NCBI GenBank assembly: GCA_003152485.1
Contig: PMAE01000060.1
Span: forward strand, 20,187-69,402
DNA from: Gemmatimonadota bacterium
Lineage (GTDB): Bacteria; Gemmatimonadota; Gemmatimonadetes; Gemmatimonadales; Gemmatimonadaceae
Length of the DNA stretch: 49,216 bases
Direction of reading: 5' to 3'
The translations under genes and the position numbers were made by a program. Below the pieces are notes generated by a model. That model made no database searches. It was not told where the DNA came from and saw only the letters and a list, made by a program, of their open reading frames with translations. This document shows positions 41,531 through 49,216 of this stretch, one piece after another; the stretch's first letter is position 1; each line of letters begins with the position of its first letter.

Positions 41531-42589
41531 ATGGCGCTAACGGACCTGACTGAGCGGGAACGACGCATTCTGGAAGCGGTGATCCAGAGCTACGTGGAGA
41601 CGGCGGAGCCCGCCGGATCGCGTACGCTCGCCCGTCGCTTCGGGCTCGGCGTGTCCGCGGCGACCATCCGAAACACGCTCAGCGATCTGGAGGAAAAGGG
41701 CTACCTCTTCCACCCGCACACATCCGCGGGACGCATCCCGACCGATCGCGCGTACCGGATGTACGTCGACTCGCTCGTGCAACTGGTACCGCTGGCGCCG
41801 CTCGCGGCACAGGAACGCGACCAGTTGGTCGAGCGGATCCTGGCCGGCGGGTCGGCCATCGAGACGGTCCTGCGATGTGCCGCGCAGAGCGTGGGGATCC
41901 TAACCCAGGAATTGGGTGTCGCACTCGGACCGCGGCTCGATGAGATCGTGCTGGAGCGTCTCGAGTTGGTGCGGCTGTCGGCCGAGCGGCTGCTGATGGT
42001 GCTGACGCTCAAAGGCGGCGTGATGCGCACGATCTTCGTTGAGGCGCCCGGCGTGCTGGAGGACGGCGCGATCGCGGAGGTCACCGTCGTGTTGAACGAG
42101 CGGCTCGGCGGCCTGCGTCTGGGTGAGATTCGTACGTCGTCGGCGGAGCGACTTCGTGACGGCGTGCCAGGCGGCCGACCGGCGGCGCGCGAGCTCCTCA
42201 ATATCTTCGTGCAGGAAGCGGACACGGTGTTCGACGTGCCGATCGCACCCGACGACGACGGCGTGGTGCTCGGGCAGGCGTCGGTGCTCGCGGAGCAGCC
42301 GGAGTTCGCGTCGGGGGATAGCCTGCGCCGGCTCATCGAGTTGACCGAGACTCGGCAGCATCTGGCCGAACTGTTACGGCAGCGGAGCGCCAAGCCCGGA
42401 ATCTCGATCACGATCGGCAACGAGCACGCCGACCCGCGGCTCGGCAACCTGACGATCGTCACGGCCGAATATCGTGCCGGGTCATTGACCGGCGTCATCG
42501 GCGTGATCGGTCCGACGCGGATGCCGTACGAGAAGGTGATCTCGCTCGTCGGGCATACATCGCGGCTGGTCACCGACCTGCTCGGCTAA
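41531..42589 (+). CDS. hrcA: HrcA heat-shock repressor
   Basis: A 352-residue repressor that in other bacteria binds the CIRCE element of groE and dnaK operons and is tuned by GroEL. The winged helix (about residues 1-85) contains ERRILEAVIQSYVETAEPAG, FGLGVSAATIRNTLSDLEE and LFHPHTSAGRIPTDRAYRMY (20 residues or fewer quoted each). The GAF-like domain and inserted domain follow, ending with GVIGVIGPTRMPYEKVISLV, the conserved C-terminal block. It starts at the ATG after a likely leaderless promoter. dnaJ follows 114 bases later. No CIRCE is seen before either gene, so targets must lie elsewhere. Confidence 0.94.
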   Translation: MALTDLTERERRILEAVIQSYVETAEPAGSRTLARRFGLGVSAATIRNTLSDLEEKGYLFHPHTSAGRIPTDRAYRMYVDSLVQLVPLAPLAAQERDQLVERILAGGSAIETVLRCAAQSVGILTQELGVALGPRLDEIVLERLELVRLSAERLLMVLTLKGGVMRTIFVEAPGVLEDGAIAEVTVVLNERLGGLRLGEIRTSSAERLRDGVPGGRPAARELLNIFVQEADTVFDVPIAPDDDGVVLGQASVLAEQPEFASGDSLRRLIELTETRQHLAELLRQRSAKPGISITIGNEHADPRLGNLTIVTAEYRAGSLTGVIGVIGPTRMPYEKVISLVGHTSRLVTDLLG

Positions 42590-42703
42590 CGACCGAGGGG
42601 CGCTTGGCCTGAATTGGGGGGCAGGACGCGGACGTCGCGGACTGAGCTGTTCGACGATTTAAATTGTACCGTACCCACCCCTGACGATCTCATTTCGCGA
42701 GCT

Positions 42704-43822
42704 ATGGCAGACTATTACGCCGTCCTAGGTGTTACGCGCGGCGCTTCCGACGACGACATCAAGAAGTCGTACCGAAAGCTTGCCATGCAGTACCACCCCG
42801 ATCGCAATAACGGGTCGAAGGACTCCGAAGAGCAGTTCAAGACGATCACCGAGGCGTACGACGTGCTGCGCGACCCCGACAAGCGCGCACTGTTCGACCG
42901 ATACGGTGAGGCTGGACTGCGCGGCGCGTCGGGCGGTGGGCCGCATGTAGATCTCGCGGACGCGCTCAACATCTTCATGCGCGACTTCGGCGGCCTCGGC
43001 GATCTCTTTGGCGGTCGCGGCGCGCAAACGACGCGCGCGGGCGCCGACATCAAGCTGGCCGCCGACCTGACGCTGACCGAAGTCGCGAACGGCGTCGAAA
43101 AGACGTTCACGACCAAACTGCTCGACACGTGCGACGCGTGCGCGGGGACGGGCGCCGAACCGGGCACCAAACCGCACCGGTGTCCCACGTGCGCGGGGAC
43201 AGGTGAAGTACGCCGCGCACAACGGTCGTTCTTCGGGCAGTTCGTGAGCGTATCCGCGTGCCCGACGTGCGCAGGCGAGGGGACGGTCGTGTCGTCGCCA
43301 TGCAAGAAGTGCCGCGGCGATGGCCGCGTACGCGTCGAGCGGACGGTGACGGTTCGCATTCCCCCGGGCGTCGCGACGGGCCAGTACATGACCCTGCGTG
43401 CGCAGGGCAATGTCGGGTCGCGTGCGGGCTCGCGGGGCGACGTCATCGTCGTGTTCCAGGTTGCGGACGACCCACGGTTCGAGCGAGACGGCGAGGACCT
43501 GTACACCGAGGCGTTCGTGTCGTACACCCAGCTCGTGTTCGGCGCGGAGCTTCAGGTGTCGGTCGTCGGCGGGTTCGTGAACGTCCGTGTGCCGGCTGCG
43601 ACACAGAGTGGGCACGTGTTCGAGATCCGGGGGCGCGGTCTGCCCCGCGTGAATGCGTCGGGATCCGGCGACCTGCACATCCGCGTGCAACTGTGGACAC
43701 CGGAGGAGATCACGCCGAAAGAAGAAGCGCTGCTGCACGAGCTGGCGGCGGTGGAAGCGAAACCGCCGCAGACCCGGGCGAGAGGGTTTTGGCGGAAGAT
43801 GAAGGAAGCGCTACGCGCGTGA
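42704..43822 (+). CDS. dnaJ: DnaJ co-chaperone
   Basis: A 372-residue Hsp40 that stimulates DnaK ATPase. The J domain (1-70) has DYYAVLGVTRGASDDDIKKS and the HPD tripeptide (QYHPDRN); a Gly/Phe-rich region follows; the zinc region has all four CxxCxGxG motifs (CDACAGTG, CPTCAGTG, CPTCAGEG, CKKCRGDG), so zinc binding should be intact. The C-terminal client-binding domains and dimer tail follow. The ATG at 42704 matches the family start; the longer frame upstream has no homology. It overlaps prmA by four bases (GTGA). Confidence 0.95.
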   Translation: MADYYAVLGVTRGASDDDIKKSYRKLAMQYHPDRNNGSKDSEEQFKTITEAYDVLRDPDKRALFDRYGEAGLRGASGGGPHVDLADALNIFMRDFGGLGDLFGGRGAQTTRAGADIKLAADLTLTEVANGVEKTFTTKLLDTCDACAGTGAEPGTKPHRCPTCAGTGEVRRAQRSFFGQFVSVSACPTCAGEGTVVSSPCKKCRGDGRVRVERTVTVRIPPGVATGQYMTLRAQGNVGSRAGSRGDVIVVFQVADDPRFERDGEDLYTEAFVSYTQLVFGAELQVSVVGGFVNVRVPAATQSGHVFEIRGRGLPRVNASGSGDLHIRVQLWTPEEITPKEEALLHELAAVEAKPPQTRARGFWRKMKEALRA

Positions 43823-44688
43823 CCGGGGGCGGCGAGGCCGCACCCGCGACACCCGGCCGCTGGCGGTCGGTGCGTATCTGGCCGTCGGCGAACGGTGAGG
43901 GTCGTCGTGACCAGATCATGGCCGCGCTGTTCGCTCTGGGCTCCACTGGTGTGCACGAAGACGGCGATGTCCTGGCGACGTTTTTCCCCCCGTCGGCCGT
44001 CTCCGATGACACCCTGATGCGACGCGTGGCGCTCGTCGATGCGGCGGCACGGGTGGAGCTCGGGTTCGTCGATGCGGGCGACTGGTCGCGACAATGGCCG
44101 ACGCGCGTGGGCGTGCACGCGCTGGGCCCGCTCACCATCGCGCCGCCCTGGCTGGCCGACGGGCTCGATCCGGCCTGCACGATCGTCATCGACCCCGCGA
44201 TGGCGTTCGGGACCGGCGAGCATGAGACGACGAGGGGCGTCATGCGATTGCTGCCGCACGTCGTGCGCGCGGGGGACATCGTCGCGGACCTCGGGAGCGG
44301 GAGCGGGGTGCTGGCGATCGCCGCCGTCAAACTCGGCGCGGCGCGTGTGGCAGCGATCGAGATGGACCATGACGCGATCGGCAATGCCGAAGCGAACGTC
44401 GCCCGCAACGGCGTCGCGGACCGCGTGCGCGTCATCGAGGGAGATGCGCAGCTGCTGCTGCCGCTGGTGGCACCCGTGCGTCTGATCACCGCCAACATCA
44501 TCTCGTCGGTGGTGGTCGAGCTGCTTCCGAGCATGATGTCCGCGCTCGTCGCGGGGGGTCAGGCGGTGCTGAGCGGCATCTTGTGCGAGGAGCGCGAGGC
44601 GATGGTGACCGTCCTTGGCGAGAGTGGGTGGCACATCGAGCGTGAGGACATCGAGGGAGAATGGTGGAGCACGATCGTCGCCCCATAG
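43819..44688 (+). CDS. prmA: Ribosomal protein L11 methyltransferase
   Basis: A 289-residue SAM-dependent methyltransferase that trimethylates ribosomal protein L11. The catalytic domain shows MAFGTGEHETTRGVMRLL, the PrmA motif, then motif I VADLGSGSGVLAIAAVKLGA, a motif II acidic end (AIEMDHDAIGNAEAN) and the NIISSVV motif with Asn-Ile. The N-terminal L11-recognition domain is short and diverged. GTG start overlaps the dnaJ stop. The C-terminal 28 bases overlap rsmE. It is part of the dnaJ-prmA-rsmE operon, a common arrangement. Confidence 0.92.
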   Translation: MTGGGEAAPATPGRWRSVRIWPSANGEGRRDQIMAALFALGSTGVHEDGDVLATFFPPSAVSDDTLMRRVALVDAAARVELGFVDAGDWSRQWPTRVGVHALGPLTIAPPWLADGLDPACTIVIDPAMAFGTGEHETTRGVMRLLPHVVRAGDIVADLGSGSGVLAIAAVKLGAARVAAIEMDHDAIGNAEANVARNGVADRVRVIEGDAQLLLPLVAPVRLITANIISSVVVELLPSMMSALVAGGQAVLSGILCEEREAMVTVLGESGWHIEREDIEGEWWSTIVAP

Positions 44689-45437
44689 ACGCGCAATTCG
44701 TCGCGCCGGCCGAATTCGGACTGGGCAGCGAAGTCACGCTGGGTCCGGAGGCCGCGCATCACATGAACGTGCTTCGGCTGGACTTTGGCGCCCGGATTGG
44801 GGTGGTCGATGGCGCGGGCCGCGTGGGCGGGGGTACGCTGGTGCGGCTCGGACGGCGCGACGCCGTGGTCGCGGTGGACCAGATGTGGACGGTGGACCGG
44901 CCGCCCGCGGTCCATATGATCGTGCCGGTGGCGGATCGGGATCGGATGCTCTGGATGGCGGAGAAGTGCACGGAACTCGGAGTGACCAGTTGGCGCCCTG
45001 TCGAATGGCGGCGCTCGGCTAGCGTGTCGCCGCGTGGCGTGGGCGCACCGTTTCGCGACAAAGTCCGTGCGCGCATGATCGCCGCGCTTACGCAATCGCG
45101 CGGGGCATGGCTCCCGGAACAATTCGCCGAGACCTCGCTGGCCGAGTCGCTGTCGAAAGTACCGGCCGGTGTCCGGCTCGTACTCGATCCGTCGGGGGCG
45201 CCGTTGCTACAGGTCCTCCCCTCTCCACTCGTGGCGCCGGTCACCATCGCGGTCGGCCCCGAGGGTGGCGTCGAGGACGTGGAACGCGGCGCGCTGGCCA
45301 ATGCGGGGTTCGTGCGCGCGTCGCTGGGAGTGGCTATCCTCCGGTTCGAGACTGCTGGCGTGGCGGCTCTGGCCGCGGTCCGCGCGGCGTTCGCGGCGGC
45401 GGGAGCCGGTTCGAGCAGAGGCGGCGAGGAGGCGTGA
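44661..45437 (+). CDS. rsmE: 16S rRNA m3U1498 methyltransferase
   Basis: A 258-residue SPOUT-class enzyme that methylates N3 of U1498 in 16S rRNA. An N-terminal PUA-like part has EAAHHMNVLRL; the SPOUT domain shows DRDRMLWMAEKCTELGVTSW, AALTQSRGAWLP (family Q-S-R/K), the SAM-binding knot AVGPEGGVEDVE, and SLGVAILRFETAGVAALAAV, the conserved L-x-R-x-ETA end. The ATG overlaps the prmA 3' end. The tail of ten residues is Gly/Ser/Arg-rich. A HIT gene follows seven bases after the stop. Confidence 0.93.
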   Translation: MVEHDRRPIDAQFVAPAEFGLGSEVTLGPEAAHHMNVLRLDFGARIGVVDGAGRVGGGTLVRLGRRDAVVAVDQMWTVDRPPAVHMIVPVADRDRMLWMAEKCTELGVTSWRPVEWRRSASVSPRGVGAPFRDKVRARMIAALTQSRGAWLPEQFAETSLAESLSKVPAGVRLVLDPSGAPLLQVLPSPLVAPVTIAVGPEGGVEDVERGALANAGFVRASLGVAILRFETAGVAALAAVRAAFAAAGAGSSRGGEEA

Positions 45438-45444
45438 GGTGGCG

Positions 45445-45792
45445 ATGATGGCGACCGATCCCTGTCTGTTCTGTCGAATCGCGCGCGGGGAGATCCCGGC
45501 GCAGATCGTGTACGAGACGCCGCACGTGATGGCGTTCCGCGACATTGCGCCGCAGGCGCCGTACCACGTGATCATCATCCCGCGAGACCACGTCGCGACG
45601 CTGAACGACACCCGCGATCCCGGGCTCGTGGGTCGGCTCGCCATCGCGGCATCTGAGCTAGCGGAGCGGGAAGGGTTCGCGGCCGCGGGATACCGGACGG
45701 TGATCAATACCAACGCGGACGGCGGGCAGACGGTGTTTCATCTGCACCTGCATCTACTGGCGGGCCGGAAGATGGGGTGGCCGCCGGGGTAG
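45445..45792 (+). CDS. HIT-family (histidine triad) hydrolase
   Basis: A 115-residue protein of the HINT/HIT branch, likely a purine nucleotide phosphoramidase or dinucleotide hydrolase. CLFCRIARGEIPAQIVYET is the usual start with a zinc-binding Cys pair, HVMAFRDIAPQAPYHVIIIP follows, and the active site is HLHLHLLAG (H-x-H-x-H). GAGG lies five bases before the ATG; an ATG one codon later is equally possible. It ends the dnaJ operon and faces the metallophosphoesterase gene convergently. Confidence 0.92.
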   Translation: MMATDPCLFCRIARGEIPAQIVYETPHVMAFRDIAPQAPYHVIIIPRDHVATLNDTRDPGLVGRLAIAASELAEREGFAAAGYRTVINTNADGGQTVFHLHLHLLAGRKMGWPPG

Positions 45793-45845
45793 CGAATCAG
45801 CGATCGATTCGCGGAGGCGAGATGGGGCCGTTCGCGGACGGCCCC
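45792..45845. terminator. Two hairpins between convergent genes
   Basis: The first is GCGAATC/GATTCGC (45792-45798 with 45806-45812), overlapping the end of the HIT gene. The second is stronger, GGGGCCGT/ACGGCCCC (45824-45831 with 45838-45845, loop 6). They lie between convergent genes and could stop transcription in both directions. The following 90 bases contain imperfect CGGCAA repeats (about 45888-45912) and nothing else. Confidence 0.6.
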
Positions 45846-45937
45846 CGCGGCGTAAATGGCGCGAGATGGTTGTGGCGTACTGGTGACGGCAACGGCAAAC
45901 GGCAACGGCGAACCGCAATCGGCGAGCGGTTTGGGCG

Positions 45938-46765
45938 CTAGATCTCTAGGAGGGCGAGCTCGGGGCGGGCGCCGATGCGGAAGGGGGGGCCGGAGTTGCC
46001 GAGTCCGCGGCTCACGTAGAGGGTGTGCTGGGCGTCGGGGCTGGCGTAGCGCCCTTGGACGTAGCCGCCGCTGCCTTCGGGGAGCACGAGTGCCAGGCCG
46101 AGCGGCGCGATCTGGCCGCCGTGCGTGTGGCCCGCGAGGACGACGGTGGGTCGCTGGGCGATCTTCATGATCGCGTCGAAGGCAACCGGGCAGTGGGACA
46201 TGATGATCGCGCGCGTGGATTCCGGTGCGGGGGCCGGTAGCGCGGTCACTTGGGCGTAGTCCGGGGCTCCGGCCCGCCAATCATCGAGTCCCAGCAGGTC
46301 AACGGGGCCCGCGGGGTCGTCGAGTTGGACGCGGTCGTTGACCAAGAGCCGGACGCCGGCGCGTTCGTATTCACGGCGGAGGCGACGAAGGTCGCATTCA
46401 CCCTGGTACTCCCAATTGCCGAGCGTGGCGAACTTGCCGAGCCGGGCGTGGATCCCCGCGTACTGGGCGACGAGGGGCTCGTCGCCCCGGTCGTCGACCG
46501 CGTCGCCGGCGATGCAGACCAGGTCGGGTCGGAACCGGTTGATCTGGTCGGTCAACTCCTGATGCCCGATCCAGTTATGGGGGCCATGCATGTCCGTTAT
46601 GAGTGCCACCCGAATCGTTCGGCTCGGGGACGCGGACGGCGCGAGCACGTGGTGAGTCGTGTCGAGGGTATTCGACGATTCGCCGTAGAAGGACAGCGCC
46701 GCGACCCCGGCCCCGGCGGCCAGAAACTGTCGTCGTGTAACGGTTGATGGGGGTGCGGGAGTCAT
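45938..46765 (-). CDS. Tat-exported metallophosphoesterase
   Basis: A 275-residue calcineurin-like phosphoesterase of the YkuE/YaeI type. The N-terminus has a twin-arginine signal, TRRQFLAAGAGVAALSF. The two-metal site motifs appear in order: ITDMHG (D-x-H), GDAVDD, GNWEYQ (the usual GNHD-like step with Trp as in YaeI relatives), SHCP, and GHTHGGQ. Family members act on phosphodiesters, some on lipid intermediates such as UDP-diacylglucosamine, but the substrate here is not predictable. I choose the ATG at 46765 because it starts the Tat signal; the frame continues upstream without homology. It is divergent from rpsU. Confidence 0.9.
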   Translation of the reverse strand: MTPAPPSTVTRRQFLAAGAGVAALSFYGESSNTLDTTHHVLAPSASPSRTIRVALITDMHGPHNWIGHQELTDQINRFRPDLVCIAGDAVDDRGDEPLVAQYAGIHARLGKFATLGNWEYQGECDLRRLRREYERAGVRLLVNDRVQLDDPAGPVDLLGLDDWRAGAPDYAQVTALPAPAPESTRAIIMSHCPVAFDAIMKIAQRPTVVLAGHTHGGQIAPLGLALVLPEGSGGYVQGRYASPDAQHTLYVSRGLGNSGPPFRIGARPELALLEI

Positions 46766-46789
46766 ACAGAAATATAGACGACCACGTGC

Positions 46790-46819
46790 TTGACACGTCC
46801 CGTCTAAGCCTCGTATTTT
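46790..46819 (+). promoter_or_regulatory. Sigma-70 promoter for rpsU
   Basis: TTGACA (46790-46795), 18-base spacer, TATTTT (46814-46819). This is a near-consensus promoter in high-GC DNA, giving a 5' leader of about 55 bases before rpsU. Confidence 0.7.
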
Positions 46820-46882
46820 CCAAGGCTTACACCATTTACGGCGCTCGCATTGCGGGCGCCCCAATTGCCGGGAGCAACACGT

Positions 46883-47071
46883 TTGTCCGAAGTCATTATT
46901 CACGACGACGAGAACTTCGAACGCGCACTCAAGCGGTTCAAGAAGAAATGCGAGAAGGCGGGGATTCTTTCCGACCTGCGCAAGCATCGGCATTACGAGA
47001 AGCCGAGTGAGCGGCGCAAGCGAAAAATGAACGCCGCGATGCGTAAGAACCGCCGGAGCCGGCACGCATAG
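46883..47071 (+). CDS. rpsU: Ribosomal protein bS21
   Basis: A 62-residue small-subunit protein: [20 protein letters not shown], then [20 protein letters not shown] and a highly basic tail. Start is TTG at 46883, with GGGAG eight bases upstream, because the family starts at this residue; an in-frame ATG at 46850 would add eleven odd residues. A strong promoter precedes it. yqeY begins directly after the stop (ATAGATG arrangement), as in many genomes. Confidence 0.93.
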   Translation: MSEVIIHDDENFERALKRFKKKCEKAGILSDLRKHRHYEKPSERRKRKMNAAMRKNRRSRHA

Positions 47072-47515
47072 ATGTCTGCGTTGCTCACGCGGTTGCAGGG
47101 CGACCTCGTGATCGCGCGCAAGGCGCAGGACAAGCCGGCGACGCTACTCCTCGGGACCATCCTGGCCGACATCAAGAATCGCCGTATCGAACTGATGCGC
47201 GATCCGACCGATGATGACGTCATCGAGGTGGTGCGGAAGGGCATCAAACGACGGCGTGAATCGATCGAAGCGTTCGATCGCGGGAATCGGGCCGACCTCG
47301 CCGGCAAAGAGCGCACTGAAGTCGAGACGCTGGCGCGGTACCTCCCAGCAGCCGTTGACCCCGACATCATTCGCGCGGCGGTCCGGGCGGCGATCACCGG
47401 TGGTGCCACCAACATCGGCGCGGTGATGGGGAAAGTGCTCCCGCAGTTCAAGGGTCAAACCGACGGCGGCACGGTGAGCGCGATCGCGCGCGAGGAGCTC
47501 AGCGCCCCAAAGTGA
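47072..47515 (+). CDS. yqeY: GatB/YqeY domain protein
   Basis: A 147-residue protein of the YqeY family: a helical tail-like domain related to the C-terminal part of the amidotransferase subunit GatB, with KPATLLLGTILADIKNRRIE, VVRKGIKRRRESIEAFD, ETLARYLPAAV and GAVMGKVLPQFKGQTDGGTV. It probably interacts with tRNA or the ribosome; the exact role is not established. It is cotranscribed with rpsU and followed by mutS2 after 19 bases. Confidence 0.92.
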   Translation: MSALLTRLQGDLVIARKAQDKPATLLLGTILADIKNRRIELMRDPTDDDVIEVVRKGIKRRRESIEAFDRGNRADLAGKERTEVETLARYLPAAVDPDIIRAAVRAAITGGATNIGAVMGKVLPQFKGQTDGGTVSAIAREELSAPK

Positions 47516-47534
47516 TGGTGCGCGCCCCGCGGCC

Positions 47535-49216
47535 ATGAACGCGCACGCACTCGCCGTCCTGGAGCTTTCCCGGGTGCTCGGGCTTGTCGCAGACCGCGCA
47601 TCCTCGCCACTCGGTGCGGCCGCCGTACGCACATTGCAGCCCACGACGAGCCGGACGGTCATCGACCGGGAGCTCGCTCGGGTAGAAGCGATGCGGGCGC
47701 TCGTCGCATCGGAGCCGGCGTGGGGACCCGAGTTAGTACCCGACGTGATGGCCGCGTTGGAGCGACTGCGAGTCGAGGGGGCGGTGTGGACCGGGGTCGA
47801 GCTCCGTCATGCGGCGGTGCTACTCACCTCGAGCCGTCGAACGCGCGAGGTCCTGCGCGATGCACGCCGACCCGTCGTCGCGCGCGGCGTCCTGTCCGAT
47901 ATCGGGGAGCGGCTGCCCGAGGCGCGCGACCGAGAAGCGGCGATCCAACGCGCGATCGCCGAAGACGGCGACGTGCGCGACGAGGCGTCTCCACTGTTGC
48001 GGCGGCTCCGCCGAGCGTTGCAGGGTGCGGAGGGCGAGCTCGTCTCGCTCCTCGAACGCATCATGCGCGCGCTCGAGCCGCACCAACAAGTGCCCGACAT
48101 GTCGGTCACCGTCCGCAATGGCCGATTCGTCATTCCGATCCGGCGCGAGGCGCGGCGCGCGGTGTCCGGCATCGTCCAGGACACATCGGCCACCGGCGCG
48201 ACGTTGTTCGTCGAGCCGCCCGCCGCCGTGGAAGCGGGGAACCGGATCCGCGAGCTCGAAGCCGAGGAGCGGCGCGAAGTGGACCGCATCCTGCGCGAGC
48301 TGACGGATGCGCTCCGACCGTTGCGCGACGCCCTGATCGCCGGCCACGGTGCGCTCGTCGAGTTCGATACGCTATACGCACGCGCGCGATACGCCGCCGA
48401 CTTTGGCTGCCATCCCGCGGAACTCGGGTCGCCGACCGACGGCTTTGTGATCCACGACGGGCGCCATCCGTTACTGATCGCGCAGGGCAACACCGTGGTT
48501 CCGTTCGACCTGACGATGGAGCCCCACGAGCGCACGCTACTCGTCTCTGGACCGAACACGGGCGGCAAGACGGTGCTACTCAAGTCCGTCGCGCTGTGCT
48601 CCGTGCTGGCGCAATGTGGCGTGCCCGCGCCGGTGGGTCCGGGGAGCCGATTGGCGATCTTCGACGACGTGTTTGCGGATGTCGGAGATGAGCAATCGAT
48701 TCAGGCGAGTCTTTCCACCTTCAGCGCGCACGTCAAGAACCTGGGCGACATCCTGGCGGGTGCGACGCCGTCGTCGCTGGTGCTGATCGATGAGTTGGGA
48801 TCGGGTACCGATCCGCTCGAAGGTGCGGCCCTCGGCGGCGCGGTCCTCGAAGAGCTGACCGGCCGCGGCGCGCTGACGCTCGCCACGACGCACCTCGGTG
48901 CGCTCAAGGAGCTGGCGACGGAGGTCCCGGGCGTCGTCAACGCGTCACTGCAATTCGACGCCATCCAATTGGCGCCCACCTACCGTCTCATCAAGGGCGT
49001 GCCCGGCCGGTCGTACGGACTCAGCATCGCGCGCCGCCTGGCGCTCCCTGAGCGCGTGCTGCAGCGCGCCGAAGCGCGCGTCCCACGCATCGAGCGGGAC
49101 GTGGAAGGGCTGTTGGCCGATCTCGAGGGCCGGGACGCGGCACTCGCCGATCGCGAGCGCGCCGCAGCGGACGCCGCGGCGGACGTGGCCGATCGAAGCT
49201 CGCGCCTCGAGTCGCG
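47535..49216 (+). CDS. mutS2: MutS2 / endonuclease MutS2 (runs off the window)
   Basis: An open frame of at least 560 codons from the ATG at 47535 to the window edge. It lacks the mismatch-binding N-terminal domain of MutS. A helical clamp/core part (with DMSVTVRNGRFVIPIRREAR and DTSATGATLFVEP) is followed by the ATPase: Walker A GPNTGGKTVLLKS near residue 339, FADVGDEQSIQASLSTFSAH, Walker B LVLIDELGSGTDPLEGAAL, and TTHLGALKE. The C-terminal coiled coil has begun at the edge; the Smr nuclease domain would lie beyond. MutS2 proteins are linked to recombination suppression or ribosome rescue in other bacteria. Confidence 0.94.
   Translation, partial: MNAHALAVLELSRVLGLVADRASSPLGAAAVRTLQPTTSRTVIDRELARVEAMRALVASEPAWGPELVPDVMAALERLRVEGAVWTGVELRHAAVLLTSSRRTREVLRDARRPVVARGVLSDIGERLPEARDREAAIQRAIAEDGDVRDEASPLLRRLRRALQGAEGELVSLLERIMRALEPHQQVPDMSVTVRNGRFVIPIRREARRAVSGIVQDTSATGATLFVEPPAAVEAGNRIRELEAEERREVDRILRELTDALRPLRDALIAGHGALVEFDTLYARARYAADFGCHPAELGSPTDGFVIHDGRHPLLIAQGNTVVPFDLTMEPHERTLLVSGPNTGGKTVLLKSVALCSVLAQCGVPAPVGPGSRLAIFDDVFADVGDEQSIQASLSTFSAHVKNLGDILAGATPSSLVLIDELGSGTDPLEGAALGGAVLEELTGRGALTLATTHLGALKELATEVPGVVNASLQFDAIQLAPTYRLIKGVPGRSYGLSIARRLALPERVLQRAEARVPRIERDVEGLLADLEGRDAALADRERAAADAAADVADRSSRLES

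Noticed and set aside
41400..42703. CIRCE operator before hrcA or dnaJ
   Set aside because: No TTAGCACTC-N9-GAGTGCTAA inverted repeat, even imperfect, was found in the hemW-hrcA or hrcA-dnaJ gaps.
1..49216. CRISPR array, rRNA genes or known defence systems
   Set aside because: No regularly spaced direct repeats with unique spacers, no rRNA sequence, and no restriction, CBASS, Cas or similar gene set seen. The only defence-like hints are remnants.

Overview
The window is high-GC chromosomal DNA. The 3' third carries ordinary core genes in tight, overlapping operons: mlaE-mlaF-mlaD, asparaginase, obg, dprA, hemW, hrcA, dnaJ, prmA, rsmE, a HIT gene, rpsU, yqeY and mutS2. An outer-membrane lipid transport operon, a TonB receptor, an OmpA protein and a heptose kinase point to a diderm. 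A BTAD regulator with a membrane and repeat C-terminal half, and remnants of a PadR plus ADOP-type permease pair, are common in Gemmatimonadota and Acidobacteriota. I infer a Gemmatimonadota-like organism from gene style alone; there is no rRNA here to prove it.

Layout. (1) 1-1.7 kb: a non-hydrolysing UDP-GlcNAc 2-epimerase and small fragments. (2) 1.71-9.88 kb: a probable genomic island. A perfect 63-bp direct repeat covering the 3' end of tRNA-Val(CAC) lies at both ends, with the whole tRNA at the right. Inside are a helix-turn-helix protein, a TonB receptor, three N-terminal gene stubs (ferrochelatase, a small membrane protein, a BON protein), a B12-binding radical SAM enzyme, a lower-GC GT-C-like membrane protein and a truncated protease. 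No integrase remains. (3) 10-13.2 kb: an OFA-type MFS transporter with its small partner protein, and a DUF763 protein. (4) 13.4-22.2 kb: a stress and membrane block (small membrane proteins, MgtC/DUF4010, universal stress protein, AI-2E-family permease, P1B ATPase), with remnants of a methyltransferase, a beta-propeller, a phosphoketolase and a BON protein. (5) 22.4-24.7 kb: an excisionase-like gene, a tyrosine recombinase and tRNA-Ile(CAU)-like DNA with matching candidate core and arm sites, then a second, decayed integrase. (6) 24.7-31.5 kb: an OmpA / large secreted protein / lipoprotein operon preceded by a frameshifted SARP-like regulator. (7) 31.7-34.5 kb: PadR/permease remnants, DUF3224, a secreted protein and a heptose kinase gene with an in-frame stop. 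(8) 34.5 kb to the end: core genes, with mutS2 running off the edge.

The most distinctive things are the density of broken genes at recombination junctions, the tRNA-Val island lacking its recombinase, the compact tRNA-Ile-linked integrase module with repeated TGGTCATA sites, and the unrecognised envelope operon beside its own SARP-like regulator. Frameshifts and stops at 15.35, 31.13 and 34.39 kb could be real decay or consensus errors; the neighbouring core genes are open throughout.
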